Shown here: one piece after another, positions 8,300 to 19,852 of the stretch
Layout: the number at the start of each line of letters is the position of its first letter
Numbering within the stretch: position 1 is the first letter of the stretch
DNA from: Sabellastarte sp. h YS-2021
Lineage: Eukaryota; Annelida; Polychaeta; Sabellida; Sabellidae
Length of the DNA: 64,000 nucleotides
Assembly: GCA_964017235.1 (NCBI GenBank)
Contig: OZ024928.1
Coordinates: 81,959,566 to 82,023,565 of the forward strand
Direction: 5' to 3'
Notes under the pieces: generated by a model
What the model was told of the DNA's origin: nothing
Seen by the model: the letters and a program-made list of their open reading frames with translations, nothing else
Database searches by the model: none
Translations under genes and position numbers: made by a program

Positions 8300-10260
8300 C
8301 AAAAACAAATTAATATTTTTTTTTCAAACTTGGTACACATGTTAAGGGTGCCCAAAGGAAGATCCCTATTTTAAGGTGACCTTAAACTCCCAGTAAAAAA
8401 GAACTTATGGCCACCTTAAGGTCAGAAATTGCACTTTTGGCCACTTAGAGCCCTGTAGGTCACAAACTATGATGCTCGGCTGGCTGAAATTTTACCTGAC
8501 AACACATTAATATGTTTTTAGTACATGTGCCGAAAATCACGACTTTAAGTTGAGGAGAAAATTGTGTTTGAGGCCCATAAATACCCCCACTTAGGGATTT
8601 TTTGCTATACTTTTCACATATTTTGCCCTATAATTTGGAAGTGGTAATTCTGATGAGTCTCAAACTGCGCTAGGTATAACTTTGATATGTAATCCTTGTC
8701 TGTAGAAAATTTTAGGGCTGTAGGTTTACCCAAAGGGGTCGACTTAAGGTCTCAAAAGTGCCCACAGAGACCCAATTTATGCACTTTTTGCCACTTTCAA
8801 GCACTGTAGCTTTCAAACTATGTCTCTCATCTAAGTTAAATATCATCTGGGAATATATCTATGTGTTTTCTTATATGTGCCCCAACATTTAGGCCTTTAA
8901 TAGACAGTTAACCTGTGTATCAGGACCATAAACGCCCACCCGAGTGACCCTTATAAGACATTTTTCACATCTTTTTCCCTGTAACTTGGAAATGGTAAGT
9001 CTGAGAAGTTTCAAACTGTATTAGATATATATTCTGTGTGTAATCTTAGTATGTAACAGATTTTAAGTCTGAAGCTTTAATTTTGAAGGTCAAATTGAGG
9101 TCTCTAAAAGGCTCCCAAAGACCCAATATTTGGACTTTTTGCTACTTTTAAACCCTGTGACTGTCAAACTATGTGACTGATAGAGCTCAAATCCTATCTG
9201 GGAAGATATTAGTATGTTATTTATATATGTGCCAAAAATTAAGGCTTTAAGAAGACATTTAACCTGTGTATGAGGACCATAAATCCCCACCCGAGTGACC
9301 ATTTTTAGACATTTTTCACATATTTTGCCCTGTAACTTGGAAATGGTAAGTCTAAGAAGTTTCAAACTGTATTAGATGCATATTCTGTGTGTAATCTTAG
9401 TATGTGACAAATTTTAAGTCTGAAGCTTTAATTTGAAGGCCACATTTAGGTCTCTAGAAGGCCCCATAAAGACCCAGTATTTGGACTTTTTGCCAATTTT
9501 AAGGCCTGTGACTGTTAAACTATGTGACTGACAGAGCTGAAATCTCATCTGGGAATACATTATTATGTTCTTTTTACATGTGCCAAAAATCAAGGCTTCA
9601 AGTAGACATTTAACCTATGTATGAGGACCTTAAACACCCACCTGAGTGACCCTTTTAAGACATTTTTCACATATTTTGCTCTGTAACTTGGAAATGGTAA
9701 GTCTGAGAAGTTTCAAACTTTATTAGATACATATTCTATGTGTAATCTTAGTATGTAACAAATTTTAAGTCTGAAGCTTTAATTTGAAAGCCACATCGAG
9801 ATCCCTAAAAGGCCCACAGAGACCCAATATTTGGACTTTTTACCTGTGACTGTTAAACTATGTGATTGATGGAGCTGAAATCCCATCTGGGAATGCATTA
9901 TTATGTCCTTTTTACATATGCCGAAAATCAAGGTTTTTAGTAGACATTTAACCTGTGTATGAGGGCCATAGACACTCGCCCAAGTGCCTTTTTGGACATT
10001 TTTTCCGTATTTTGCCCTGTTATTTGGAAATGCTTAGTGTGACAAGTCTTAAACTGTATTATATATAATTTTTGTTTGTTATGTATGTCCCCCAAAAAGT
10101 TTCAGATCTGTAGTTTAATTGCTAAGGTCTCTTTAACAATTGTAAAATGCCCACAGAAACCCAATTTATGGACATTATGCCACTTTAAAGCCCAGTAACT
10201 GTCAAACTATGTGGGTTATAGAGCTGAAATCTTTGAATTTTTAAAAGGAAATGCCTGTCT
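8300..10260 (+). repeat. Tandem repeat, about 351-bp period, 5-6 diverged copies
   Basis: The landmark TGTAACTTGGAAATGGTAAG and its variants recur at about 8630, 8981, 9332, 9683 and 10019. Each unit also contains versions of AAACTATGTGACTGATAGAGCT, ATGTGCCAAAAATCAAGGC and GACATTTTTCACATATTTTG. Copies differ by substitutions and small indels, so the array is old. Confidence 0.85.
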
Positions 10261-10977
10261 ATTTAAATTTTGAATATTAATAATGTTATGGCTATCTTAG
10301 TCTTTTAAGAACTTATTTTTGTGTGTTATACCTCTGCTTGCTGAGTTTTTAACTTTTTAAAATGAAACTGGTTAAACATATTCAAGTAGACAAAATGGAC
10401 ACTTTAAGTGAGCTTTAAGTCCCAATATTAATGAAATTATATCCTTATGTAGTAAAACTAAGGGATTTTTAACCCTCAACTAGCCCAGTTTTATTCAACT
10501 TGCCTCAGTTAATTTTGACACAGCTCCTACAGTTATGAACTCATTTCAGTTGATAATCACATACTTAAAATTCTCAATTCTTTTTGTATTTGAGTACCCC
10601 TTTTATATAGATTGTTTGTTTACCATTTATGCATCCCCCACCCGGATTCCCCCCACCCACCTCTGGGACCTCCAGCTATATTGAGTGACACTAAATAAAC
10701 AAAGGTATTTAATGATATCAGATGAGAAACAAAGAACTCAATGGGGTTGCAGATCTTGTGTAATAGTGGGAGAGGTGTGGAGAAGGGGAGAGGGGTGGGA
10801 GGTGGTGGGCTTCATTACATATAACACAAAGGGGAGTCAGAACTGAGATTGTGTCACATATTTAGGTTGCATATATATGGACCACATATGTAGGTATAGA
10901 GGATATGAATAACTGAAAACAATTTGCAAATTCTAAAAATAATATAATAAAATAATAACATAAATATTTTTTTTTTA

Positions 10978-11213
10978 AATAATATTTTATTTGTGAACAA
11001 ATATAGAAACAGATATGCGCTTTTGGGATTATGAATTTTAGAATGGACATTGAATCATCAATCATTTAAATACTTTGAAGGAAGATTGAAAAGTATGATG
11101 AGTTGAGTTAAAAATAATATTTTATTTGTCGACAAATATAGAAACAGATATGCTCTTTTGGGATTATTATTTTAGAATGGACATTCAATCATCAATCATT
11201 TAAATACTTTGAA
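10978..11213 (+). repeat. Tandem duplication, about 135 bp, two copies
   Basis: The block beginning AATAATATTTTATTTGTG and containing GATATGCGCTTTTGGGATTAT and ATCAATCATTTAAATACTTTG (about 10978-11093) is repeated from about 11113 with few changes. It lies inside the right part of E1. Confidence 0.8.
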
Positions 11214-11554
11214 AATAGGTTTAGAGTTATCATTGCAGGAAGATTGAAAATATAATTTGAGTTATGTATTCTTCGTCTGGGGATACACCATCTTCCTTGG
11301 GAAGATATAAACAGAGTAGATTGATGTGCTGAAGTTCATATAATAATGGGTAATTATGTTTTAAAAAATTCCCGATCAAAACCTGTGGCGTGAGTGATGA
11401 CCTGTCTGGGGATATGTTGGCGCCGAGTTGGCCCAATCTAGTTAATGTTTCTGGAAAAACTGGATAGCATGTTGGGAATTATTAAATCCTGATTTTCGTT
11501 ATCTCCTCGTTTCGTTATCGTTTTTGTCAGAACTTAAATATCATTAATTTGAAG

Positions 11555-11557
<3 letters not shown>

Positions 11558-11585
<28 letters not shown>
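11558..11585 (+). repeat. 28-base poly-T run
   Basis: Homopolymer in the BTBD9 intron between E1 and the next exon. It could be the A-tail of an old minus-strand retroposon, but no body was recognised. Confidence 0.85.
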
Positions 11586-11869
11586 GTAAACAGAATGTTG
11601 TTTCTAAATTATTATAGCATTAACCTTATGAAACTGATTGATCACCTTGTCAAGGAAAAATAAGACTTGGTTTTATTGGATTGGTCATTGTGAAAGATAT
11701 TTACTAAATAGAGTACAAATATAAACATTGTGATATGCCAGAAAATCATTGGTTAAAAGTAATATGGGTTACAACTTTTAAGATTTGAAAGTTTATAAAA
11801 TATTTTACATTTTGTCAGGAGATCCGTTAAGTATTTCATTTTCTTTTAATAATATGTGTTAAATTTTAG

Positions 11870-11948
11870 GTCATGGCAGACAATAATATTTGAGGAAAGA
11901 CCAGTGACATTTGTGAAGATTGTGGGAACTCATAACACAGCCAATGAG
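11870..11948 (+). CDS. BTBD9: BTBD9 internal exon (end of F5/8C domain)
   Basis: The acceptor is gttaaattttag and the donor is AATGAG|gttagt. It completes the split Arg codon and reads SWQTIIFEERPVTFVKIVGT then HNTANE, the conserved last strands of the BTBD9 F5/8C domain. It ends on a complete codon, in phase with the terminal exon that begins VFHCVHFECP. Confidence 0.95.
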
Positions 11949-12448
11949 GTTAGTGCTGACTATAACTCAAATTTTCTGCTCAGAAATGTTTGAGGTTGTA
12001 ATACATTGCCCGAGTAGACAAGTTTGTGACTGGAAGGTGAATTGTAGAGATCAAATCAGTGTACAATGTAGAGGATACATTGGCCTTGCAATTGTATCAA
12101 ATCATCTGAGTTGGCAACTACTCTGCAAGATTTTGGTTATGTGGTCATAATACTGTTTTATTGTTTATCAACAGTTTCAAGTTTTGTCTCTTTAACATTG
12201 GATTTGTGTATTAATCACTATAACATCTTGCAGCTCACCAGTATCTAGGTTCTTCATATTTCAACATGCAGTTATAATAATTCAGTAATGCATGTTTGGT
12301 CTCATACAAGTGTCTTGAGATACTGCCTGAGTTGAAATTAACACCTCATTTTAATCATTTCGCATTCATCTTCATATCTGTTATTTCAACTTATTTCTGG
12401 TCTTTCACAATTGTTCCAGACATGATATTCCCTGTATATACCTGTTTG

Positions 12449-13424
12449 TTGTATCCACCGGACGCATCTGGTGGATACTTTGGTTGAGTGTTCGCTATGC
12501 CACCGCCACGCGTAGAGACATTTTCAGTGTTAACGCTCTCAGAGGAAAAATACACCAGCTAGGTTCACCAAATTTGCAGGATATCTTCATTGGGAGGTAA
12601 GCTTCTCTGGGATTGGAATTAGCCTCATTCTGAAAAACAAGATGGCGCCGTGGGCATTTCTTTGAAAATTATTATAGAAGGTTGAATCTCTTCATAGGTG
12701 TTATGTATAACAGATATACATGTCTTCTACAACCTTGCAGACATTTGACCTTGAAGCTCTTAAAACAAGGTCATCCACGGAGTGCCAAATTACCCCACAT
12801 AGCGGACTTTAAAATTGCCTATATCTCTCTTATTATTGGTCCTAGAGGTTTGCAATGTGAAACCAACCTATTGGAAATCATGGTCTGGGAATCTTCTGAT
12901 GTCAGATTTGACCTTGGACCTCTCCTTCAAAGTCAAATGAAGATACCGAAACTTAAAAGTGCTTATAACTCGCTTATTATTGGTCCTAGAGGTTTGCAAT
13001 GTGAAACCAACTTATAGGAAATCATGGGCTGGGAATCTTTTGATGTGGTCAGATTTGACCTTGGACCCCTCCTTCAAGGTCAAATGAGGATAGCCAAACA
13101 TAAAAGTGCTTATAACTCGCTTATTATTGGTCCTAGAGGTTTGCAATGTGAAACCAACTTACAGGAAATTATGGGCTGGGAATCTTCTGAAGTGTTCAGA
13201 TTTGACCTTGGACCCCTCCTTCAAGGACAAACGACTATAGCCAAACTTAAGAAGTGCTTATAACTCGCTTATTATTGATCCTAGAGGTTTGCAAATTGCA
13301 ATGTGAAACCATCTTCTTGGATATCATGGGGTTGGAATCTTCTGATGATGTTACCTTTGGCCCCTCCTTCAAGGTCAAACAATGGTTCACTGCCTTTGGT
13401 GAGTTGTCTTTCCGGTGGATACAA
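12449..13424 (+). mobile_element. Tandem-core transposon E2 (hairpin-headed)
   Basis: Terminal repeats are TTGTATCCACCGG at 12449-12461 and CCGGTGGATACAA at 13412-13424. As in E1 and E3, the left end alone continues into an inverted copy of itself (TATCCACC...GGTGGATA). A lead sequence with CACCAAATTTGCAGG is shared with E3 (CACCAAATTTGG). The core is four tandem repeats of about 146 bp. No clear target duplication was found. No coding potential beyond repeat frames. Confidence 0.65.
12800..13390 (+). repeat. Tandem repeat, 144-148-bp period, four copies
   Basis: TTATTATTGGTCCTAGAGGT recurs at about 12831, 12975, 13122 and 13270. Each copy contains GCAATGTGAAACCA and TTTGACCTTGGACC. The copies differ by few bases, so they are younger than the E1 core. 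Confidence 0.88.
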
Positions 13425-13466
13425 ATTTGCATCGGTCCTCTGATGTGTAGGTCTAGTTTATTACTG

Positions 13467-13580
13467 ATGTTTCGCTGTGTGTATCTCCATTTATTCCAGG
13501 TGTTTCGCTTTGTATATCTACATTTTTTCCGGGTGTTTTGCTGTGTATATCTACATTTATTCCAGGTGTGTCACTGTCTA
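13467..13580 (+). repeat. 33-bp tandem copies of the BTBD9 last-exon splice acceptor
   Basis: Units at 13467-13499, 13500-13532 and 13533-13565, plus a partial copy, read (G/A)TGTTTCGCT...ACATTTATTCCAG. Each ends in a polypyrimidine-AG followed by GTGT. The same 33-bp unit lies at 19355-19387 as the 3' end of the last intron. Element E3 now separates the two sets. Confidence 0.85.
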
Positions 13581-13684
13581 TGTCTTCATTATGTCCACCC
13601 CCCTGGGGGGTGGATATATTATTTTTGCTTTTTTCGCCGTCCGATGTCCGATGTCCGGCGTCCGGCGTCCGATGTCCGGCGTCA

Positions 13685-14020
13685 CGCATGGTTTCCGCTC
13701 ATTTAAAGGAAAAGTATTAGAGCTATTGTCACCAAATTTGGTATGCAGGCTTATTGGGTCAGTAGCTTGCTTGGGATTGCTTTTGGCTGTTGTACCTCTT
13801 TTGCTTACTGAGTAATACTTAAGTACAGCTATTTTCAGTACCCATTGGTTTCCGTGCATTTAAGCCAAAATAATTAAAGATATTTTACTACAATTTTGAA
13901 TACAAGATTGTTATGTCCATAGCTCGCTTGGTATTGCATTTGGGACTGATAGCTTTGTCAGTACATGAGTAATAGCCATTTAGGTACTTCATTGTGTATT
14001 TTCAGTACTACTTTTGAGTA
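13685..14020 (+). repeat. Two diverged copies of a ~165-bp repeat (B type)
   Basis: Copies begin GGTTTCCG(C/T)(T/G)CATTTAA at about 13689 and 13850, and carry CTGAGTAATAC / ATGAGTAATAGCC near their ends. The same type is amplified in inverted orientation at the right edge of the window (62600-64000). Confidence 0.6.
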
Positions 14021-14022
14021 AT

Positions 14023-17000
14023 TTGCTTCTATCTCCTTAACCGTGCGAGATAGAGCGATTTCGGCAAAATTTTCGACCCGCAGGGTATCTGAGGAGTGTA
14101 CTCTTTGCAAATTTCAAAAAATTTTCCCCTCCCCAAAAATGGCGGCCATTTTGAATTTTCGAATTTTTGCCAAAAATGGCAAAACACAAATTTGCTTCTA
14201 TCTCCTTAACCGTGCGAGATAGAGCGATTTCGTCGAAATTTTCGACCCACAGGGTATCTAAGGAATGTAATATTTGCAATTTTCAAAAAATTTTCCCCTC
14301 CCCAAAAATGGCGGCCATTTTGAATTTTCGAATTTTTGCCAAAAATGGCAAAACACAAATTTGCTTCTATCTCCTTAACCGTGCGAGATAGAGCGATTTC
14401 GTCGAAATTTTCGACCCACAGGGTATCTAAGGGATGTAATATTTGCAATTTTCAAAAAAATTTCCCCTCCCCAAAAATGGCGGCCATTTTGAATTTTCGA
14501 ATTTTTGCCAAAAATGGCAAAACACAAATTTGCTTCTATCTCCTTAACCGTGCGAGATAGAGCGATTTTCGGCAAAATTTTCGACCCACAGGGGATCTAA
14601 GGAATGCAATCTTTGCAATTTTCCAAAAATTTTCCCCTCCCCAAAAATGGCGGCCATTTTGAATTTTCGAATTTTTGCCAAAAATGGCAAAACACTAATT
14701 TGCTTCTATCTCCTTAACCGTGCGAGATAGAGCGATTTCGGCAAAATTTTCGACACACAGGGTATCTAAGCAATGCAATCTTTGCAATTTTCAAAATATT
14801 TTCCCCTCCCCAAAAATGGCGGCCATTTTGAATTTTTGCCAAAAATGGCAAAACACAAATTTGCTTCTATCTCCTTAACCGTGCGAGATAGAGCGATTTC
14901 GTCGAAATTTTTGACCCACAGGGTATCTAAGGAATGTAATATTTGCAATTTTCAAAAAATTTTCCCCTCCCCAAAAATGGCGGCCATTTTGAATTTTCGA
15001 ATTTTTGCCAAAAATGGCAAAACACAAATTTGCTTCTATCTCCTTAACCGTGCGAGATAGAGCGATTTCGTCGAAATTTTCGACCCACAGGGTATCTAAG
15101 GAATGCAATCTTTGCAATTTTCCAAAAATTTTCCCCTCCCCAAAAATGGCGGCCATTTTGAATTTTCGAATTTTTGCCAAAAATGGCAAAACACAAATTT
15201 GCTTCTATCTCCTTAACCGTGCGAGATAGAGCGATTTCGTCGAAATTTTCGACCCACAGGGTATCTAAGGAATGTAATATTTGCAATTTTCAAAAAAATT
15301 TCCCCTCCCCAAAAATGGCGGCCATTTTGAATTTTCGAATTTTTGCCAAAAATGGCAAAACACAAATTTGCTTCTATCTCCTTAACCGTGCGAGATAGAG
15401 TGATTTCGGCAAAATTTTCGACCCACAGGGGATCTAAGGAATGCAATCTTTGCAATTTTCCAAAAATTTTCCCCTCCCCAAAAATGGCGGCCATTTTGAA
15501 TTTTCGAATTTTTGCCAAAAATGGCAAAACACTAATTTGCTTCTATCTCCTTAACCGTGCGAGATAGAGCGATTTCGGCAAAATTTTCGACACACAGGGT
15601 ATCTAAGCAATGCAATCTTTGCAATTTTCAAAATATTTTCCCCTCCCCAAAAATGGCGGCCATTTTGAATTTTTGCCAAAAATGGCAAAACACAAATTTG
15701 CTTCTATCTCCTTAACCGTGCGAGATAGAGCGATTTCGTCGAAATTTTTGACCCACAGGGTATCTAAGGAATGTAATATTTGCAATTTTCAAAAAATTTT
15801 CCCCTCCCCAAAAATGGCGGCCATTTTGAATTTTCGAATTTTTGCCAAAAATGGCAAAACACAAATTTGCTTCTATCTCCTTAACCGTGCGAGATAGAGC
15901 GATTTCGTCGAAATTTTCGACCCACAGGGTATCTAAGGAATGCAATCTTTGCAATTTTCCAAAAATTTTCCCCTCCCCAAAAATGGCGGCCATTTTGAAT
16001 TTTCGAATTTTTGCCAAAAATGGCAAAACACAAATTTGCTTCTATCTCCTTAACCGTGCGAGATAGAGCGATTTCGTCGAAATTTTCGACCCACAGGGTA
16101 TCTAAGGAATGTAATATTTGCAATTTTCAAAAAAATTTCCCCTCCCCAAAAATGGCGGCCATTTTGAATTTTCGAATTTTTGCCAAAAATGGCAAAACAC
16201 AAATTTGCTTCTATCTCCTTAACCGTGCGAGATAGAGTGATTTCGGCAAAATTTTCGACCCACAGGGGATCTAAGGAATGCAATCTTTGCAATTTTCCAA
16301 AAATTTTCCCCTCCCCAAAAATGGCGGCCATTTTGAATTTTCGAATTTTTGCCAAAAATGGCAAAACACTAATTTGCTTCTATCTCCTTAACCGTGCGAG
16401 ATAGAGCGATTTCGGCAAAATTTTAGACGCACAGGGTATCTAAGCAATGCAATCTTTGCAATTTTCAAAATATTTTCCCCTCCCCAAAAATGGCGGCCAT
16501 TTTGAATTTTCGAATTTTTGCCAAAAATGGCAAAACACAAATTTGCTTCTATCTCCTTAACCGTGCGAGATAGAGCGATTTCGTCGAAATTTTCGACCCA
16601 CAGGGTATCTAAGGAATGCAATCTTTGCAATTTTCAAAAAATTTTCCCCTCCCCAAAAATGGCGGCCATTTTGAATTTTCGAATTTTTGCCAAAAATGGC
16701 AAAACACAAATTTGCTTCTATCTCCTTAACCGTGCGAGATAGAGCGATTTCGTCGAAATTTTCGACCCACAGGGTATCTAAGGAATGCAATCTTTGCAAT
16801 TTTCCAAAAATTTTCCCCTCCCCAAAAATGGCGGCCATTTTGAATTTTCGAATTTTTGCCAAAAATGGCAAAACACAAATTTGCTTCTATCTCCTTAACC
16901 GTGCGAGATAGAGCGATTTCATCGAAATTTTCGACCCACAGGGTATCTAAGGAATGTAATATTTGCAATTTTCAAAAAAATTTCCCCTCCCCAAAAATGG

Positions 17001-19127
17001 CGGCCATTTTGAATTTTCGAATTTTTGCCAAAAATGGCAAAACACAAATTTGCTTCTATCTCCTTAACCGTGCGAGATAGAGCGATTTCGGCAAAATTTT
17101 CGACACACAGGGTATCTAACCAATGCAATCTTTGCAATTTTCAAAATATTTTCCCCTCCCCAAAAATGGCGGCCATTTTGAATTTTTGAATTTTTGCCAA
17201 AAATGGCAAAACACAAATTTGCTTCTATCTCCTTAACCGTGCGAGATAGAGCGATTTCGTCGAAATTTTCGACCCACAGGGTATCTAAGGAATGTAATAT
17301 TTGCAATTTTCAAAAAATTTTCCCCTCCCCAAAAATGGCGGCCATTTTGAATTTTCGAATTTTTGCCAAAAATGGCAAAACACAAATTTGCTTCTATCTC
17401 CTTAACCGTGCGAGATAGAGCGATTTCGTCGAAATTTTCGACCCACAGGGTATCTAAGGAATGCAATCTTTGCAATTTTCCAAAAATTTTCCCCTCCCCA
17501 AAAATGGCGGCCATTTTGAATTTTCGAATTTTTGCCAAAAATGGCAAAACACAAATTTGCTTCTATCTCCTTAACCGTGCGAGATAGAGCGATTTCGTCG
17601 AAATTTTCGACCCACAGGGTATCTAAGGAATGTAATATTTGCAATTTTCAAAAAAATTTCCCCTCCCCAAAAATGGCGGCCATTTTGAATTTTCGAATTT
17701 TTGCCAAAAATGGCAAAACACAAATTTGCTTCTATCTCCTTAACCGTGCGAGATAGAGCGATTTCGGCAAAATTTTCGACCCACAGGGTATCTAAGCAAT
17801 GCAATCTTTGCAATTTTCAAAATATTTTTCCCTCCCCAAAAATGGCGGCCATTTTGAATTTTCGAATTTTTGCCAAAAATGGCAAAACACAAATTTGCTT
17901 CTATCTCCTTAACCGTGCGAGATAGAGCGATTTCGTCGAAATTTTCGACCCACAGGGTATCTAAGGAATGCAATCTTTGCAATTTTCAAAAAATTTTCCC
18001 CTCCCCAAAAATGGCGGCCATTTTGAATTTTCGAATTTTTGCCAAAAATTGCAAAACACAAATTTGCTTCTATCTCCTTAACCGTGCGAGATAGAGCGAT
18101 TTCGTCGAAATTTTCGACCCACAGGGTATCTAAGGAATGCAATCTTTGCAATTTTCCAAAAATTTTTTCCTCCCCAAAAATGGCGGCCATTTTGAATTTT
18201 CGAATTTTTGCCAAAAATGGCAAAACACAAATTTGCTTCTATCTCCTTAACCGTGCGAGATAGAGCGATTTCATCGAAATTTTCGACCCACAGGGTATCT
18301 AAGGAATGTAATATTTGCAATTTTCAAAAAATTTTCCCCTCCCCAAAAATGGCGGCCATTTTGAATTTTCGAATTTTTACCAAAAATGGCAAAACACAAA
18401 TTTGCTTCTATCTCCTTAACCGTGCGAGATAGAGCGATTTCGTCGAAATTTTCGACCCACAGGGTATCTAAGGAATGCAATCTTTGCAATTTTCAAAAAA
18501 TTTTCCCCTCCCCAAAAATGGCGGCCATTTTGAATTTTCGAATTTTTGCCAAAAATGGCAAAACACAAATTTGCTTCTATCTCCTTAACCGTGCCAGATA
18601 GAGTGATTTCGTCAAAATTTTCGACCCACAGGGTATCTGAGCATTGTACTCTTGGTAATTTCTAAAAAATTTTCCCCTCCCCTAAAATGGCGGCCATTTT
18701 GAATTTTCAAATTTTTGCCAAAAATGGCAAAACACAAATTTGCTTCTATCTCCTTAACCATGCGAGATAGAGCGATTTCGTCGAAATTTTCAACCCACAG
18801 GGTATCTAAGAAATGTAATCTTTGCAATTTTCAAAAAATTTTCCCCTCCCCAAAAATGGCAGCCATTTTGAATTTTCGAATTTTTGCCCAAAATGGAAAA
18901 ACACAAACTGGCCTTAACCGTGCAAAATAGAGTTATTTTGTTGAAATTTTCGACCCATAGGGTATCTAAGAAATGTACTCTTGGCAATTTTCAAAAAAAT
19001 TTCCTTTTCCCAATAATGGCGGCCATTTTGAATTTTCAAATTTTTGCCAAAAATAGAAAAACAGGAATTGGCTTCTATCTTCTTAACCGTGCAAGATAGA
19101 GTGATTTCGTCAAAATTTTCAACCCAA
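14023..19127 (+). repeat. 169-bp satellite array, about 30 copies
   Basis: The unit contains CTTCTATCTCCTTAACCGTG, AGCGATTTCGTCGAAATTTT, CGACCCACAGGGTATCTAAG, TTTTCCCCTCCCCAAAAATG, GCGGCCATTTTGAATTTTCG and the dyad TTTGCCAAAAATGGCAAA. Spacing is 169 bp with rare indels. An 837-bp five-unit block around 14700-15536 is repeated, apparently identically, at 15537-16373 (higher-order duplication). Copies are most alike in the middle and decay toward the right edge (18600-19127). All frames of about 60-104 codons here are repeat artefacts. Confidence 0.95.
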
Positions 19128-19354
19128 CCAATGCAAAAAGGCATGAAGCTGAAATAAATTACATCTACACTATCAAATATTTAAGCATCATTGATATATT
19201 TTACAAATGAAACAGGGTCTTGTAAGACTACTGTACAATTTGGGCAAAAGGTTCATGGGTGGACATTACACATGATAATGTGTGTTCTTCTATGCTATCC
19301 TGTTTCTATTCGCATCTACTATCAACAGGGCGGCCTATTTCTAGTTTACACCAT

Positions 19355-19387
19355 GTGTTTCACTGTGTATTTCTACATTTATTCCAG
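19355..19387 (+). promoter_or_regulatory. BTBD9: Acceptor of the last BTBD9 intron, a copy of the 33-bp unit
   Basis: GTGTTTCACTGTG...CATTTATTCCAG directly precedes the exon, whose own first bases (GTGTTTCATTGTG) restart the unit. The real acceptor therefore looks like one member of a short tandem array whose other members are at 13467-13580. Confidence 0.75.
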
Positions 19388-19852
19388 GTGTTTCATTGTG
19401 TTCACTTTGAGTGTCCTGCTGATCCGAGTGCAATAGCTGAATATCGGCGTACACACAAGGATCCCGTTCCCCCACCGGTGAACACTACACCTCACATCCC
19501 AGTACATGACCCACAGGAAGATTACCTGGCTTCTAACAGTGACCCTGAAGATGATGCACAGCATAACATGCTGAGAAATGCTGGACATTACAACCCTGGG
19601 GGATATGGGGCGAGAGCTCCAGGGGCTGCACCAGTTCATCAGGCCTTGTTGCATGGCAACCAGCCCGAGGGACAAGGCAATAACCACCTACAGTCAGCGG
19701 CAGTAGATAGAGGAGATGGGTTTGGGTTCGAACCTGTGGCCGCTGGAGCGGTGGGTGGTGCTGCTGCGGCTGTTCATATTGGGGCATTGGGTGAAAATAA
19801 TCAAAATAGAGAAGATGAAGAACTAGCTAATAACTCCATTCATTCAGATTGA
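19388..19852 (+). CDS. BTBD9: BTBD9 terminal coding exon
   Basis: The exon starts VFHCVHFECP in phase with NTANE of the exon at 11948, the invariant end of the BTBD9 F5/8C domain. A further tail of about 140 residues follows, rich in Pro, Asp/Glu, Gly and Ala (HDPQEDYLASNSDPEDD, GAVGGAAAAV), ending at TGA 19850-19852. The tail looks disordered and lineage-specific; vertebrate BTBD9 also ends in a low-complexity tail. The exon encodes 154 residues plus stop. Confidence 0.95.
   Translation: MFHCVHFECPADPSAIAEYRRTHKDPVPPPVNTTPHIPVHDPQEDYLASNSDPEDDAQHNMLRNAGHYNPGGYGARAPGAAPVHQALLHGNQPEGQGNNHLQSAAVDRGDGFGFEPVAAGAVGGAAAAVHIGALGENNQNREDEELANNSIHSD

Larger units (their letters stand above)
8218..11415 (+). 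mobile_element. Tandem-core transposon E1 (hairpin-headed, GTT duplication)
   Basis: The element is bounded by 12-bp inverted repeats, ATATCCCCAGAC at left and GTCTGGGGATAT at right, with GTT directly outside both (8215-8217, 11416-11418). At the left the terminal repeat is followed at once by its own inverted copy (ATATCCCC...GGGGATAT), so the head alone can form a hairpin. A GC-rich lead (GTCCGTCGCGCCG) comes next, then a core of about 351-bp tandem repeats, then an AT-rich right part. No protein is encoded. A second TTCGTCTGGGGATA at 11271 is an alternative right end. Confidence 0.7.
13592..19265 (+). mobile_element. Tandem-core transposon E3 carrying a 169-bp satellite
   Basis: Terminal repeats are TGTCCACCC (13592) and GGGTGGACA (19257-19265), with TTA directly outside both (13589-13591, 19266-19268). 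The left end alone forms a hairpin (TCCACCCCCC-TGGGGGGTGGA). It is followed by a GTCCGATGTCC/GTCCGGC short tandem, two diverged repeats of about 165 bp, and about 30 copies of a 169-bp satellite. The 3-bp TTA duplication and short TIRs resemble PIF/Harbinger-type non-autonomous elements; Helitron-related tandem-core elements are an alternative. No transposase is encoded. Confidence 0.7.

Noticed and set aside
14023..19127. Regularly spaced repeats reminiscent of a CRISPR array
   Set aside because: The whole 169-bp unit is conserved, with no unique spacers, and the DNA is animal.
14023..19127. Centromere-type satellite with CENP-B box
   Set aside because: No full CENP-B box could be matched in the unit, and the array lies inside a gene intron with transposon ends.
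14037..19144. Many 60-104-codon frames on both strands, nearly identical to each other
   Set aside because: They recur every 169 bp and simply translate the satellite unit. There is no start, splice or domain signal.
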